64,000 nucleotides of DNA from NCBI GenBank assembly GCA_030268105.1, contig BSDZ01000016.1, positions 1,557,501-1,621,500 of the forward strand. The letters are read 5' to 3'. The notes under the pieces are model-generated. The model saw nothing but the letters and a program-made list of their open reading frames with translations, had not been told where the DNA came from and did no database searches. This document shows, in pieces, positions 44,427 through 56,026 of this stretch. This DNA is from Volvox africanus (lineage: Eukaryota > Chlorophyta > Chlorophyceae > Chlamydomonadales > Volvocaceae). The position numbers and the translations under genes are program-made. Position 1 is the first letter of the stretch. Each line of letters starts with the position of its first letter.

Positions 44427-45166
44427 TCAGCGACCCTTCAGTTGTGCAAGGGGACTCTGTTGTATAAGGTACCTTTCCTGCCGTTTACCGATGTCACACC
44501 AGAGAGGGGCAGAGCTGAGGCGGTGCCTATGGTTAACTTCGCTGCGACTGCGACAGGCGTGCAAACAGAACCCAAGCCAGTCGGGTGTAAGGAAGCCGTC
44601 CATATGCTACGGAAGGGTGCCCACGGACTGCTTGTGAGGCCTTGGGTGTTGCTGAATGCCACCACCGCGCAGACTTCTGTGGATCCTGAGGTCGAAGCCT
44701 TACTACAAGAGTATGCTGATGTCTTTTGTGACATTCCCGGGCTTCCACCTATGCGTCCTGTCGATCATACAATCCCTCTCCTGCCAGGAGCGCACCTATT
44801 GCACGGCCTATGTACAGGCTAAGTCCACTAGAGTTGGACGAGGTGAAGCGCCAGGTGACGGATTTGCTTGCAAAGGGTATGATTCACCCCAGCACATCCC
44901 CCTATTCTGCGCCAATATTGTTTGTCGGAAAGAAGGATGGGACTTTGCCCATGTGCATCAATAACCGGGGTTTGAATGCGACGACCGTTAAAAATCGCTC
45001 CCCTTTGCCGCGCGTTGACGACCTGCTCGATAAGCTGAAAGGCTCAGCTCATTTTTCCTCGATTGACTTACAACAGGGATACAATACAGATTCGCATCGC
45101 TGCCTCTGATATTCCAAAAACCACTTTTCGGACTCCCTTTGGTCACTTCGAGTACACGGTCTTATC
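44427..45166 (+). pseudogene. Array pol fragment 3 (740 bp)
   Basis: Same content as fragment 1. It carries KKDGTLP where fragment 1 has KEDGTLP, and Cys for Arg at VGCKEAV. Confidence 0.9.
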
Positions 45167-46597
45167 TGTTGTGCTACGGTTCATTGCCCGCCGATGCGTA
45201 GGTCGATGCGACCCTACAAGGCAAAATGCTATCTTGATGAACGCATGAATGATCATTGCATATGAATAAACCTGCATGATATAAATGTATTTGCATACAT
45301 TTATATATACATTTGGCATGTTGTCATTATCCATCGCGACATCACATCATGGCAAATCCGCCTAGCATGCATGAAATACCGAATCATTGAAGTGTGCATT
45401 ATGCTCGTGCTACGAAACGATAAGTAATATTATTTGATATAATATTACTTCATTACAGCACACGTTGAGAGCGCCGCACTCGTCGCGATGCATGCCTTGC
45501 AACCGAATATCGTTATTCGGACCCTTGCATCATGCGAATGCCGGAAAGGCTTATAGTTGTTATGCTTGGACATCGCCTATACGCAGTAGGGTTGTCACAC
45601 TTAGGATCGGCCTCCTAGTGTGAACCGTACGACATTGCGATGCTGCGAGTATAACAGATGCGAGGACGGCTAAGCAAGATAAGACATTCGATACCGGAGA
45701 ACACTCGTGTGCTTTCCCCTGGATGTCAACCTGGCTATCGGCTGCGCCCTGTACGCGGTGGCTTGGGAGGGCAGTCCGGTGCTGGTGTCCGTGGAGCTGG
45801 GGAACAGGTTCCCGGCGGATAAGCCCACGGTGGTGCTGCAGTGCGTCAGGTGTGTTCGGGGGAACGCAGCTAGAGGGGGGGGCGAGGGGGAGGAAAACCT
45901 CTCCACCCGCTCACGGTGGAGAACCTCTCCATCACGACATCGCATCATGGCAAGTCCGCCTAGCATGCATGAAATACCGAATCATTGAAGTGCGCATTAT
46001 GCTCGTGCTACGAAACGATAAGTAATATTATTTGATATAATATTACTTCATTACAGCACACGTTGAGAGCGCTGCACTCGTCGCGATGCATGCCTTGCAA
46101 CCGAATATCATTATTCGGACCCTTGCATCATGCGAATGCTGGAAAGGCTTAAATGTTGTTATGCTTGGACATCGCCTATACGCAGTAGGGTTGTCACACT
46201 TAGGATCGGCCTCCTAGTGTGAACCGTACGGCATTGCGATGCTGCGAGTATAACAGATGCAAGGACGGCTAAGCAAGATAAGACATTCGATACCGGAGAA
46301 CACTTGTGTGTTCTACATTATCATTGCTATACGCTACTCTACTTAGCCCGAGATAAGCCTAAACTTCGCTATCACCGCCGCGTGATGATTGCTTGCTTCC
46401 AGCACTGACGGCGATTACGTCCATTGCACCGCTTCGATCTGTAAGACTGTAAGTTATATCTCTTCTTGTCTTGAAGTCTTCCGCTGTCTCTGTTTGCTCG
46501 CGTTTGCCTTGCTGTACTTGCAAGTGCTCGCGCATCGGTGTCAAAAGCCTTCAGACGTGCAGATACTTATGAGCAAACACGAAGGAGAGGTACAACA
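45167..46597 (+). repeat. Mosaic LTR-1 (1,431 bp) with 216-bp captured insert
   Basis: LTR bases 1-545 (45167-45711), a foreign 216-bp segment (45712-45927), then LTR again from the CCATCACGACATCGC region to its end (45928-46597). About 380 bp of LTR are therefore present twice within one monomer. Confidence 0.9.
45712..45927 (+). other. Captured exon-like insert, copy 1
   Basis: GC-rich and unlike its surroundings. One frame reads FPLDVNLAIGCALYAVAWEG and then VSVELGNRFPADKPTVVLQ, ending at a splice-donor-like CAG/GTGTGT. The FP-x-D-x-PT-x-x-x-Q pattern resembles the C-terminal UEV-like domain of BRE/BABAM2 (BRCC45), judged from memory only. After the donor come a G-run and a hairpin (TCTCCACC paired with GGTGGAGA). 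It looks like a host exon-intron boundary captured by the repeat. Confidence 0.5.
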
Positions 46598-47337
46598 TCA
46601 GCGACCCTTCAGTTGTGCAAGGGGACTCTGTTGTATAAGGTACCTTTCCTGCCGTTTACCGATGTCACACCAGAGAGGGGCAGAGCTGAGGCGGTGCCTA
46701 TGGTTAACTTCGCTGCGACTGCGACAGGCGTGCAAACAGAACCCAAGCCAGTCGGGCGTAAGGAAGCCGTCCATATGCTACGGAAGGGTGCCCACGGACT
46801 GCTTGTGAGGCCTTGGGTGTTGCTGAATGCCACCACCGCGCAGACTTCTGTGGATCCTGAGGTCGAAGCCTTACTACAAGAGTATGCTGATGTCTTTTGT
46901 GACATTCCCGGGCTTCCACCTATGCGTCCTGTCGATCATACAATCCCTCTCCTGCCAGGAGCGCACCTATTGCACGGCCTATGTACAGGCTAAGTCCACT
47001 AGAGTTGGACGAGGTGAAGCGCCAAGTGACGGATTTGCTTGCAAAGGGTATGATTCGCCCCAGCACATCCCCCTATTCTGCGCCAATATTGTTTGTCGGA
47101 AAGGAGGATGGGACTTTGCCCATGTGCATCAATAACCGGGGTTTGAATGCGACGACCGTTAAAAATCGCTCCCCTTTGCCGCGCGTTGACGACCTGCTCG
47201 ATAAGCTGAAAGGCTCAGCTCATTTTTCCTCGATTGACTTACAACAGGGATACAATACAGATTCGCATCGCTGCCTCTGATATTCCAAAAACCACTTTTC
47301 GGACTCCCTTTGGTCACTTCGAGTACACGGTCTTATC
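46598..47337 (+). pseudogene. Array pol fragment 4 (740 bp)
   Basis: As fragment 1, with the same frameshift between protease and RT parts. Confidence 0.9.
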
Positions 47338-48769
47338 TGTTGTGCTACGGTTCATTGCCTGCCGATGCGTAGGTCGATGCGACCCTACAAGGCAAAATGC
47401 TATCTTGATGAACGCATGAATGATCATTGCATATGAATAAACCTGCATGATATTAATGTATTTGCATACATTTATATATACATTTGGCATGTTGTCATTA
47501 TCCATCGCGACATCGCATCATGGCAAATCCGCCTAGCATGCATGAAATACCAAATCATTGAAGTGTGCATTATGCTCGTGCTACGAAACGATAAGTAATA
47601 TTATTTGATATAATATTACTTCATTACAGCACACGTTGAGAGTGCCGCACTCGTCGCGATGCATGCCTTGCAACCGAATATCGTTATTCGGACCCTTGCA
47701 TCATGCGAATGCCGGAAAGGCTTATACGTTGTTATGCTTGGACATCGCCTATACGCAGTAGGGTTGTCACACTTAGGATCGGCCTCCTAGTGTGAACCGT
47801 ACGACATTGCGATGCTGCGAGTATAACAGATACGAGGACGGCTAAGCAAGATAAGACATTCGATACCGGAGAACACTCGTGTGCTTTCCCCTGGATGTCA
47901 ACCTGGCTATCGGCTGTGCCCTGTACACGGTGGCTTGGGAGGGCAGTCCGGTGCTGGTGTCCGTGGAGCTGGGGAACAGGTTCCCGGCGGATAAGCCCAC
48001 GGTGGTGCTGCAGTGCGTCAGGTGTGTTCGGGGGAACGCAGCTAGAGGGGGGGGCGAGGGGGAGGAAAACCTCTCCACCCGCTCACGGTGGAGAACCTCT
48101 CCATCGCGACATCGCATCATGGCAAGTCCGCCTAGCATGCATGAAATACCGAATCATTGAAGTGCGCATTATGCTCGTGCTACGAAACGATAAGTAATAT
48201 TATTTGATATAATATTACTTCATTACAGCACACGTTGAGAGCGCTGCACTCGTCGCGATGCATGCCTTGCAACCGAATATCATTATTCGGACCCTTGCAT
48301 CATGCGAATGCTGGAAAGGCTTAAATGTTGTTATGCTTGGACATCGCCTATACGCAGTAGGGTTGTCACACTTAGGATCGGCCTCCTAGTGTGAACCGTA
48401 CGGCATTGCGATGCTGCGAGTATAACAGATGCAAGGACGGCTAAGCAAGATAAGACATTCGATACCGGAGAACACTTGTGTGTTCTACATTATCATTGCT
48501 ATACGCTACTCTACTTAGCCCGAGATAAGCCTAAACTTCGCTATCACCGCCGCGTGATGATTGCTTGCTTCCGGCGCTGACGGCGATTACGTCCATTGCA
48601 CCGCTTCGATCTGTAAGACTGTAAGTTATATCTCTTCTTGTCTTGAAGTCTTCCGCTGTCTCTGTTTGCTCGCGTTTGCCTTGCTGTACTTGCAAGTGCT
48701 CGCGCATCGGTGTCAAAAGCCTTCAGACGTGCAGATACTTATGAGCAAACACGAAGGAGAGGTACAACA
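47338..48769 (+). repeat. Mosaic LTR-1 with captured insert, copy 2
   Basis: 1,432 bp. The insert is 47884-48099. Same breakpoints as at 45167, so the mosaic formed once and was copied. Confidence 0.9.
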
Positions 48770-49509
48770 TCAGCGACCCTTCAGTTGTGCAAGGGGACTC
48801 TGTTGTATAAGGTACCTTTCCTGCCGTTTACCGATGTCACACCAGAGAGGGGCAGAGCTGAGGCGGTGCCTATGGTTAACTTCGCTGCGACTGCGACAGG
48901 CGTGCAAACAGAACCCAAGCCAGTCGGGCGTAAGGAAGCCGTCCATATGCTACGGAAGGGTGCCCACGGACTGCTTGTGAGGCCTTGGGTGTTGCTGAAT
49001 GCCACCACCGCGCAGACTTCTGTGGATCCTGAGGTCGAAGCCTTACTACAAGAGTATGCTGATGTCTTTTGTGACATTCCCGGGCTTCCACCTATGCGTC
49101 CTGTCGATCATACAATCCCTCTCCTGCCAGGAGCGCACCTATTGCACGGCCTATGTACAGGCTAAGTCCACTAGAGTTGGACGAGGTGAAGCGCCAGGTG
49201 ACGGATTTGCTTGCAAAGGGTATGATTCACCCCAGCACATCCCCCTATTCTGCGCCAATATTGTTTGTCGGAAAGAAGGATGGGACTTTGCCCATGTGCA
49301 TCAATAACCGGGGTTTGAATGCGACGACCGTTAAAAATCGCTCCCCTTTGCCGCGCGTTGACGACCTGCTCGATAAGCTGAAAGGCTCAGCTCATTTTTC
49401 CTCGATTGACTTACAACAGGGATACAATACAGATTCGCATCGCTGCCTCTGATATTCCAAAAACCACTTTTCGGACTCCCTTTGGTCACTTCGAGTACAC
49501 GGTCTTATC
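48770..49509 (+). pseudogene. Array pol fragment 5 (740 bp)
   Basis: As fragment 3. Last fragment of the first higher-order repeat. Confidence 0.9.
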
Positions 49510-50342
49510 TGTTGTGCTACGGTTCATTGCCCGCCGATGCGTAGGTCGATGCGACCCTACAAGGCAAAATGCTATCTTGATGAACGCATGAATGATCATT
49601 GCATATGAATAAACCTGCATGATATTAATGTATTTGCATACATTTATATATACATTTGGCATGTTGTCATTATCCATCGCGACATCACATCATGGCAAAT
49701 CCGCCTAGCATGCATGAAATACCGAATCATTGAAGTGTGCATTATGCTCGTGCTACGAAACGATAAGTAATATTATTTGATATAATATTACTTCATTACA
49801 GCACACGTTGAGAGCGCCGCACTCGTCGCGATGCATGCCTTGCAACCGAATATTGTTATTCGGACCCTTGCATCATGCGAATGCCGGAAAGGCTTAAATG
49901 TTGTTATGCTTGGACATCGCCTATACGCAGTAGGGTTGTCACACTTAGGATCGGCCTCCTAGTGTGAACCGTACGACATTGCGATGCTGCGAGTATAACA
50001 GATGCAAGGACGGCTAAGCAAGATAAGACATTCGATACCGGAGAACACTTGTGTGTTCTACATTATCATTGCTATACGCTACTCTACTTAGCCCGAGATA
50101 AGCCTAAACTTCGCTATCACCGCCGTGTGATGATTGCTTGCTTCTGGCGCTGACGGCGATTACGTCCATTGCACCTCTTCGATCTGTAAGACTGTAAGTT
50201 ATATCTCTTCTTGTCTTGAAGTCTTCCGCTGTCTCTGTTTGCTCGCGTTTGCCTTGCTGTACTTGCAAGTGCTCGCGCATCGGTGTCAAAAGCCTTCAGA
50301 CGTGCAGATACTTATGAGCAAACACGAAGGAGAGGTACAACA
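49510..50342 (+). repeat. Array LTR-1, plain type; start of second higher-order repeat
   Basis: 833 bp. It starts 5,916 bp after the plain LTR at 43594, which defines the three-monomer period. Confidence 0.9.
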
Positions 50343-51081
50343 TCAGCGACCCTTCAGTTGTGCAAGGGGACTCTGTTGTATAAGGTACCTTTCCTGCCGT
50401 TTACCGATGTCACACCAGAGAGGGGCAGAGCTGAGGCGGTGCCTATGGTTAACTTCGCTGCGACTGCGACAGGCGTGTAAACAGAACCCAAGCCAGTCGG
50501 GCGTAAGGAAGCCGTCCATATGCTACGGAAGGGTGCCCACGGACTGCTTGTGAGGCCTTGGGTGTTGCTGAATGCCACCACCGCGCAGACTTCTGTGGAT
50601 CCTGAGGTCGAAGCCTTTATACAAGAGTATGCTGATGTCTTTTGTGACATTCCCAGGCTTCCACCTATGCGTCCTGTCGATCATACAATCCCTCTCCTGC
50701 CAGAAGCGCACCTATTGCACGGCCTATGTACAGGCTAAGTCCACTAGAGTTGGACGAGGTGAAGCGCCAAGTGACGGATTTGCTTGCAAAGGGTATGATT
50801 CGCCCCAGCACATCCCCCTATTCTGCGCCAATATTGTTTGTCGGAAAGAAGGATGGGACTTTGCCCATGTGCATCAATAACCGGGGTTTGAATGCGACGA
50901 CGTTAAAAATCGCTCCCCTTTGCCGTGCGTTGACGACCTGCTCGATAAGCTGAAAGGCTCAGCTTATTTTTCCTCGATTGACTTACAACAGGGATACAAT
51001 ACAGATTCGCATCGCTGCCTCTGATATTCCAAAAACCGCTTTTCGGACTCCCTTTGGTCACTTCGAGTACACGGTCTTATC
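50343..51081 (+). pseudogene. Array pol fragment 6 (739 bp)
   Basis: Carries a 1-bp deletion (ACGACGTTAAAAATC) shared with the two following fragments, and a private TAA in the protease part (GGCGTGTAAACAG near 50475). Confidence 0.9.
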
Positions 51082-52512
51082 TGTTGTGCTACGGTTTATT
51101 GCCCGCCGATGCGTAGGTCGATGCGACCCTACAAGGCAAAATGCTATCTTGATGAACGCATGAATGATCCTTGCATATGAATAAACCTGCATGATATAAA
51201 TGTATTTGCATACATTTATATATACATTTGGCATGTTGTCATTATCCATCACGACATCGCATCATGGCAAATCCGCCTAGCATGCATGAAATACCGAATC
51301 ATTGAAGTGTGCATTATGCTCGTGCTACGAAACGATAAGTAATATTATTTGATATAATATTACTTCATTACAGCACACGTTGAGAGCGCCGCACTCGTCG
51401 CGATGCATGCCTTGCAACCGCATATCGTTATTCGGACCCTTGCATCATGCGAATGCCGGAAAGGCTTATAGTTGTTATGCTTGGACATCGCCTATACGCA
51501 GTAGGGTTGTCACACTTAGGATCGGCCTCCTAGTGTGAACCGTACGACATTGCGATGCTGCGAGTATAACAGATACGAGGACGGCTAAGCAAGATAAGAC
51601 ATTCGATACCGGAGAACACTCGTGTGCTTTCCCCTGGATGTCAACCTGGCTATCGGCTGCACCCTGTACACGGTGGCTTGGGAGGGCAGTCCGGTGCTGG
51701 TGTCCGTGGAGCTGGGGAACAGGTTCCCGGCGGATAAGCCCACGGTGGTGCTGCAGTGCGTCAGGTGTGTTCGGGGGAACGCAGCTAGAGGGGGGGGCGA
51801 GGGGGAGGAAAACCTCTCCACCCGCTCACGGTGGAGAACCTCTCCATCGCGACATCGCATCATGGCAAATCCGCCTAGCATGCATGAAATACCGAATCAT
51901 TGAAGTGCGCATTATGCTCGTGCTACGAAACGATAAGTAATATTATTTGATATAATATTACTTCATTACAGCACACGTTGAGAGCGCCGCACTCGTCGCG
52001 ATGCATGCCTTGCAACTGAATATCGTTATTCGGACCCTTGCATCATGCGAATGCCGGAAAGGCTTAAATGTTGTTATGCTTGGACATCGCCTATACGCAG
52101 TAGGGTTGTCACACTTAGGATCGGCCTCCTAGTGTGAACCGTACGGCATTGCGATGCTGCGAGTATAACAGATGCAAGGACGGCTAAGCAAGATAAGACA
52201 TTCGATACCGGAGAACACTTGTGTGTTCTACATTATCATTGCTATACGCTACTCTACTTAGCCCGAGATAAGCCTAAACTTCGCTATCACCGCCGCGTGA
52301 TGATTGCTTGCTTCCGGCGCTGACGGCGATTACGTCCATTGCACCGCTTCGATCTGTAAGACTGTAAGTTATATCTCTTCTTGTCTTGAAGTCTTCCGCT
52401 GTCTCTGTTTGCTCGCGTTTGCCTTGCTGTACTTGCAAGTGCTCGCGCATCGGTGTCAAAAGCCTTCAGACGTGCAGATACTTATGAGCAAACACGAAGG
52501 AGAGGTACAACA
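51082..52512 (+). repeat. Mosaic LTR-1 with captured insert, copy 3
   Basis: 1,431 bp; insert 51627-51842. Confidence 0.9.
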
Positions 52513-53251
52513 TCAGCGACCCTTCAGTTGTGCAAGGGGACTCTGTTGTATAAGGTACCTTTCCTGCCGTTTACCGATGTCACACCAGAGAGGGGCAGAG
52601 CTGAGGCGGTGCCTATGGTTAACTTCGCTGCGACTGCGACAGGCGTGCAAACAGAACCCAAGCCAGTCGGGCGTAAGGAAGCCGTCCATATGCTACGGAA
52701 GGGTGCCCACGGACTGCTTGTGAGGCCTTGGGTGTTGCTGAATGCCACCACCGCGCAGACTTCTGTGGATCCTGAGGTCGAAGCCTTACTACAAGAGTAT
52801 GCTGATGTCTTTTGTGACATTCCCAGGCTTCCACCTATGCGTCCTGTCGATCATACAATCCCTCTCCTGCCAGAAGCGCACCTATTGCACGGCCTATGTA
52901 CAGGCTAAGTCCACTAGAGTTGGACGAGGTGAAGCGCCAGGTGACGGATTTGCTTGCAAAGGGTATGATTCACCCCAGCACATCCCCCTATTCTGCGCCA
53001 ATATTGTTTGTCGGAAAGAAGGATGGGACTTTGCCCATGTGCATCAATAACCGGGGTTTGAATGCGACGACGTTAAAAATCGCTCCCCTTTGCCGCGCGT
53101 TGACGACCTGCTCGATAAGCTGAAAGGCTCAGCTTATTTTTCCTCGATTGACTTACAACAGGGATACAATACAGATTCGCATCGCTGCCTCTGATATTCC
53201 AAAAACCGCTTTTCGGACTCCCTTTGGTCACTTCGAGTACACGGTCTTATC
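52513..53251 (+). pseudogene. Array pol fragment 7 (739 bp)
   Basis: Shares the 1-bp deletion of fragment 6 and the IPRLPPM variant (Gly to Arg). Confidence 0.9.
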
Positions 53252-54683
53252 TGTTGTGCTACGGTTTATTGCCCGCCGATGCGTAGGTCGATGCGACCCT
53301 ACAAGGCAAAATGCTATCTTGATGAACGCATGAATGATCATTGCATATGAATAAACCTGCATGATATAAATGTATTTGCATACATTTATATATACATTTG
53401 GCATGTTGTCATTATCCATCGCGACATCGCATCATGGCAAATCCGCCTAGCATGCATGAAATACCGAATCATTGAAGTGTGCATTATGCTCGTGCTACGA
53501 AACGATAAGTAATATTATTTGATATAATATTACTTCATTACAGCACACGTTGAGAGCGCCGCACTCGTCGCGATGCATGCCTTGCAACCGAATATCGTTA
53601 TTCGGACCCTTGCATCATGCGAATGCCGGAAAGGCTTATACGTTGTTATGCTTGGACATCGCCTATACGCAGTAGGGTTGTCACACTTAGGATCGGCCTC
53701 CTAGTGTGAACCGTACGACATTGCGATGCTGCGAGTATAACAGATGCGAGGACGGCTAAGCAAGATAAGACATTCGATACCGGAGAACACTCGTGTGCTT
53801 TCCCCTGGATGTCAACCTGGCTATCGGCTGCGCCCTGTACACGGTGGCTTGGGAGGGCAGTCCGGTGCTGGTGTCCGTGGAGCTGGGGAACAGGTTCCCG
53901 GCGGATAAGCCCACGGTGGTGCTGCAGTGCGTCAGGTGTGTTCGGGGGAATGCAGCTAGAGGGGGGGGCGAGGGGGAGGAAAACCTCTCCACCCGCTCAC
54001 GGTGGAGAACCTCTCCATCACGACATCGCATCATGGCAAATCCGCCTAGCATGCATGAAATACCGAATCATTGAAGTGCGCATTATGCTCGTGCTACGAA
54101 ACGATAAGTAATATTATTTGATATAATATTACTTCATTACAGCACACGTTGAGAGCGCCGCACTCGTCGCGATGCATGCCTTGCAACCAAATATCGTTAT
54201 TCGGACCCTTGCATCATGCGAATGCCGGAAAGGCTTAAATGTTGTTATGCTTGGACATCGCCTATACGCAGTAGGGTTGTCACACTTAGGATCGGCCTCC
54301 TAGTGTGAACCGTACGACATTGCGATGCTGCGAGTATAACAGATGCAAGGACGGCTAAGCAAGATAAGACATTCGATACCGGAGAACACTTGTGTGTTCT
54401 ACATTATCATTGCTATACGCTACTCTACTTAGCCCGAGATAAGCCTAAACTTCGCTATCACCGCCGCGTGATGATTGCTTGCTTCTGGCGCTGACGGCGA
54501 TTACGTCCATTGCACCTCTTCGATCTGTAAGACTGTAAGTTATATCTCTTCTTGTCTTGAAGTCTTCCGCTGTCTCTGTTTGCTCGCGTTTGCCTTGCTG
54601 TACTTGCAAGTGCTCGCGCATCGGTGTCAAAAGCCTTCAGACGTGCAGATACTTATGAGCAAACACGAAGGAGAGGTACAACA
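53252..54683 (+). repeat. Mosaic LTR-1 with captured insert, copy 4
   Basis: 1,432 bp; insert 53798-54013. Confidence 0.9.
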
Positions 54684-55422
54684 TCAGCGACCCTTCAGTT
54701 GTGCAAGGGGACTCTGTTGTATAAGGTACCTTTCCTGCCGTTTACCAATGTCACACCAGAGAGGGGCAGAGCTGAGGCGGTGCCTATGGTTAACTTCGCT
54801 GCGACTGCGACAGGCGTGCAAACAGAACCCAAGCCAGTCGGGCGTAAGGAAGCCGTCCATATGCTACGGAAGGGTGCCCACGGACTGCTTGTGAGGCCTT
54901 GGGTGTTGCTGAATGCCACCACCGCGCAGACTTCTGTGGATCCTGAGGTCGAAGCCTTACTACAAGAGTATGCTGATGTCTTTTGTGACATTCCCAGGCT
55001 TCCACCTATGCGTCCTGTCGATCATACAATCCCTCTCCTGCCAGAAGCGCACCTATTGCACGGCCTATGTACAGGCTAAGTCCACTAGAGTTGGACGAGG
55101 TGAAGCGCCAAGTGACGGATTTGCTTGCAAAGGGTATGATTCGCCCCAGCACATCCCCCTATTCTGCGCCAATATTGTTTGTCGGAAAGAAGGATGGGAC
55201 TTTGCCCATGTGCATCAATAACCGGGGTTTGAATGCGACGACGTTAAAAATCGCTCCCCTTTGCCGCGCGTTGACGACCTGCTCGATAAGCTGAAAGGCT
55301 CAGCTTATTTTTCCTCGATTGACTTACAACAGGGATACAATACAGATTCGCATCGCTGCCTCTGATATTCCAAAAACCGCTTTTCGGACTCCCTTTGGTC
55401 ACTTCGAGTACACGGTCTTATC
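54684..55422 (+). pseudogene. Array pol fragment 8 (739 bp), last unit
   Basis: Shares the 1-bp deletion. It ends CTTATC at the 5' LTR of element C, so the array is continuous with gypsy X site 2. Confidence 0.9.
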
Positions 55423-55560
55423 TGTTGTGCTACGGTTCATTGCCCGCCGATGCGTTGTGCTCTCGCTTGCCTTGCTGTACTTGCAAGTGCTCACGCATCG
55501 GTGTCGAAAGTCTCCAGACGTGCAGTTACTTATGAGCAAACGCGAACGAGAGGTACAACA
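55423..55560 (+). repeat. 5' LTR of gypsy C, internally deleted
   Basis: The first 32 or so bases of LTR-1 (to CGCCGATGCG) are joined to its last 105 or so (from TTGTGCTCTCGCTTGCC). The end is GAGGTACAACA. The middle with the TATA motif and most hairpins is gone, so it is unlikely to drive transcription. Confidence 0.9.
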
Positions 55561-55562
55561 AA

Positions 55563-55576
55563 TTGGTATCGAGACA
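55563..55576 (+). other. Primer-binding site of gypsy C
   Basis: TTGGTATCGAGACAGG starts 2 bases after the LTR. Same site as in B2. Confidence 0.75.
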
Positions 55577-55627
55577 GGTTCGTTGCCTAACTGTCTCTCT
55601 TTGTCTAATCGGAAGTAGGTTCTTTCT

Positions 55628-55715
55628 ATGGCAAGTTTCAGCGACGAACCAAGAGGACCGCTAGATACTTTTGCTGAAGACCTAGGCCGCGCCGTTTTGG
55701 ACGCCGCCGCTTCCG
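55628..55715 (+). CDS. gypsy C predicted gag leader exon 1
   Basis: ATG, then MASFSDEPRG followed by PLDTFAEDLGRAVLDAAASG. It ends at donor TCCG/GTTTGT; unspliced it stops one codon on (GGT TTG TAA). It is 88 nt, the same as in B2, with mostly synonymous differences from B2. The predicted intron is 55716-55786. Confidence 0.68.
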
Positions 55716-55786
55716 GTTTGTAATTGTTTAATTGCTTTTGCTTAGATTGCTGCACTTGTTGTGTAAGTGTACGCTCTGAGTCGCAG

Positions 55787-55939
55787 GCAATCTCAGTGCA
55801 CCGGCATTGCTTGCCGCGGAGACTGAGACCGGCTTTCGTCCGGACCATTTGGCGACTCTCATCGCCCAAACTACGGAGATCAGGACTCAGCTGGGCAAGT
55901 ACTTGCTGAGTTTACTGAATCTTCTCAAGAGTACTGTCG
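55787..55939 (+). CDS. gypsy C predicted gag leader exon 2
   Basis: Acceptor GAGTCGCAG, 153 nt, phase 1, donor CTGTCG/GTAGGC. The peptide has LATLIAQTTEIRTQLGKY and LLNLLKSTVG and aligns with exon 2 of B2. The third acceptor is not settled; CTAGCTTAG near 56064 would join in phase to SQPDLVV. Confidence 0.6.
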
Positions 55940-56026
55940 GTAGGCTCACCGAATCGTTTTGTACTCTTGCCCTTGCGATAGAAGTCGGCTTCTATTACAC
56001 AAATCTAGGGTATTGCTTCGTGTTCC

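Larger units (their letters stand above)
37388..46533. repeat. Tandem segmental duplication, copy 2
   Basis: Corresponds to 27857-37387 minus 385 bp at about 39550. It matches base by base until about 45700, where copy 2 has a mosaic LTR instead of the plain LTR at 36021. The right limit follows from the copy 1 length and lies inside the array, so it has no junction of its own. Confidence 0.85.

Noticed and set aside
45670..46025. Separate small genes spanning the mosaic LTR joints (frames of 93-100 codons on both strands)
   Set aside because: They cross the LTR/insert boundaries, so only the central part from the captured insert is meaningful.
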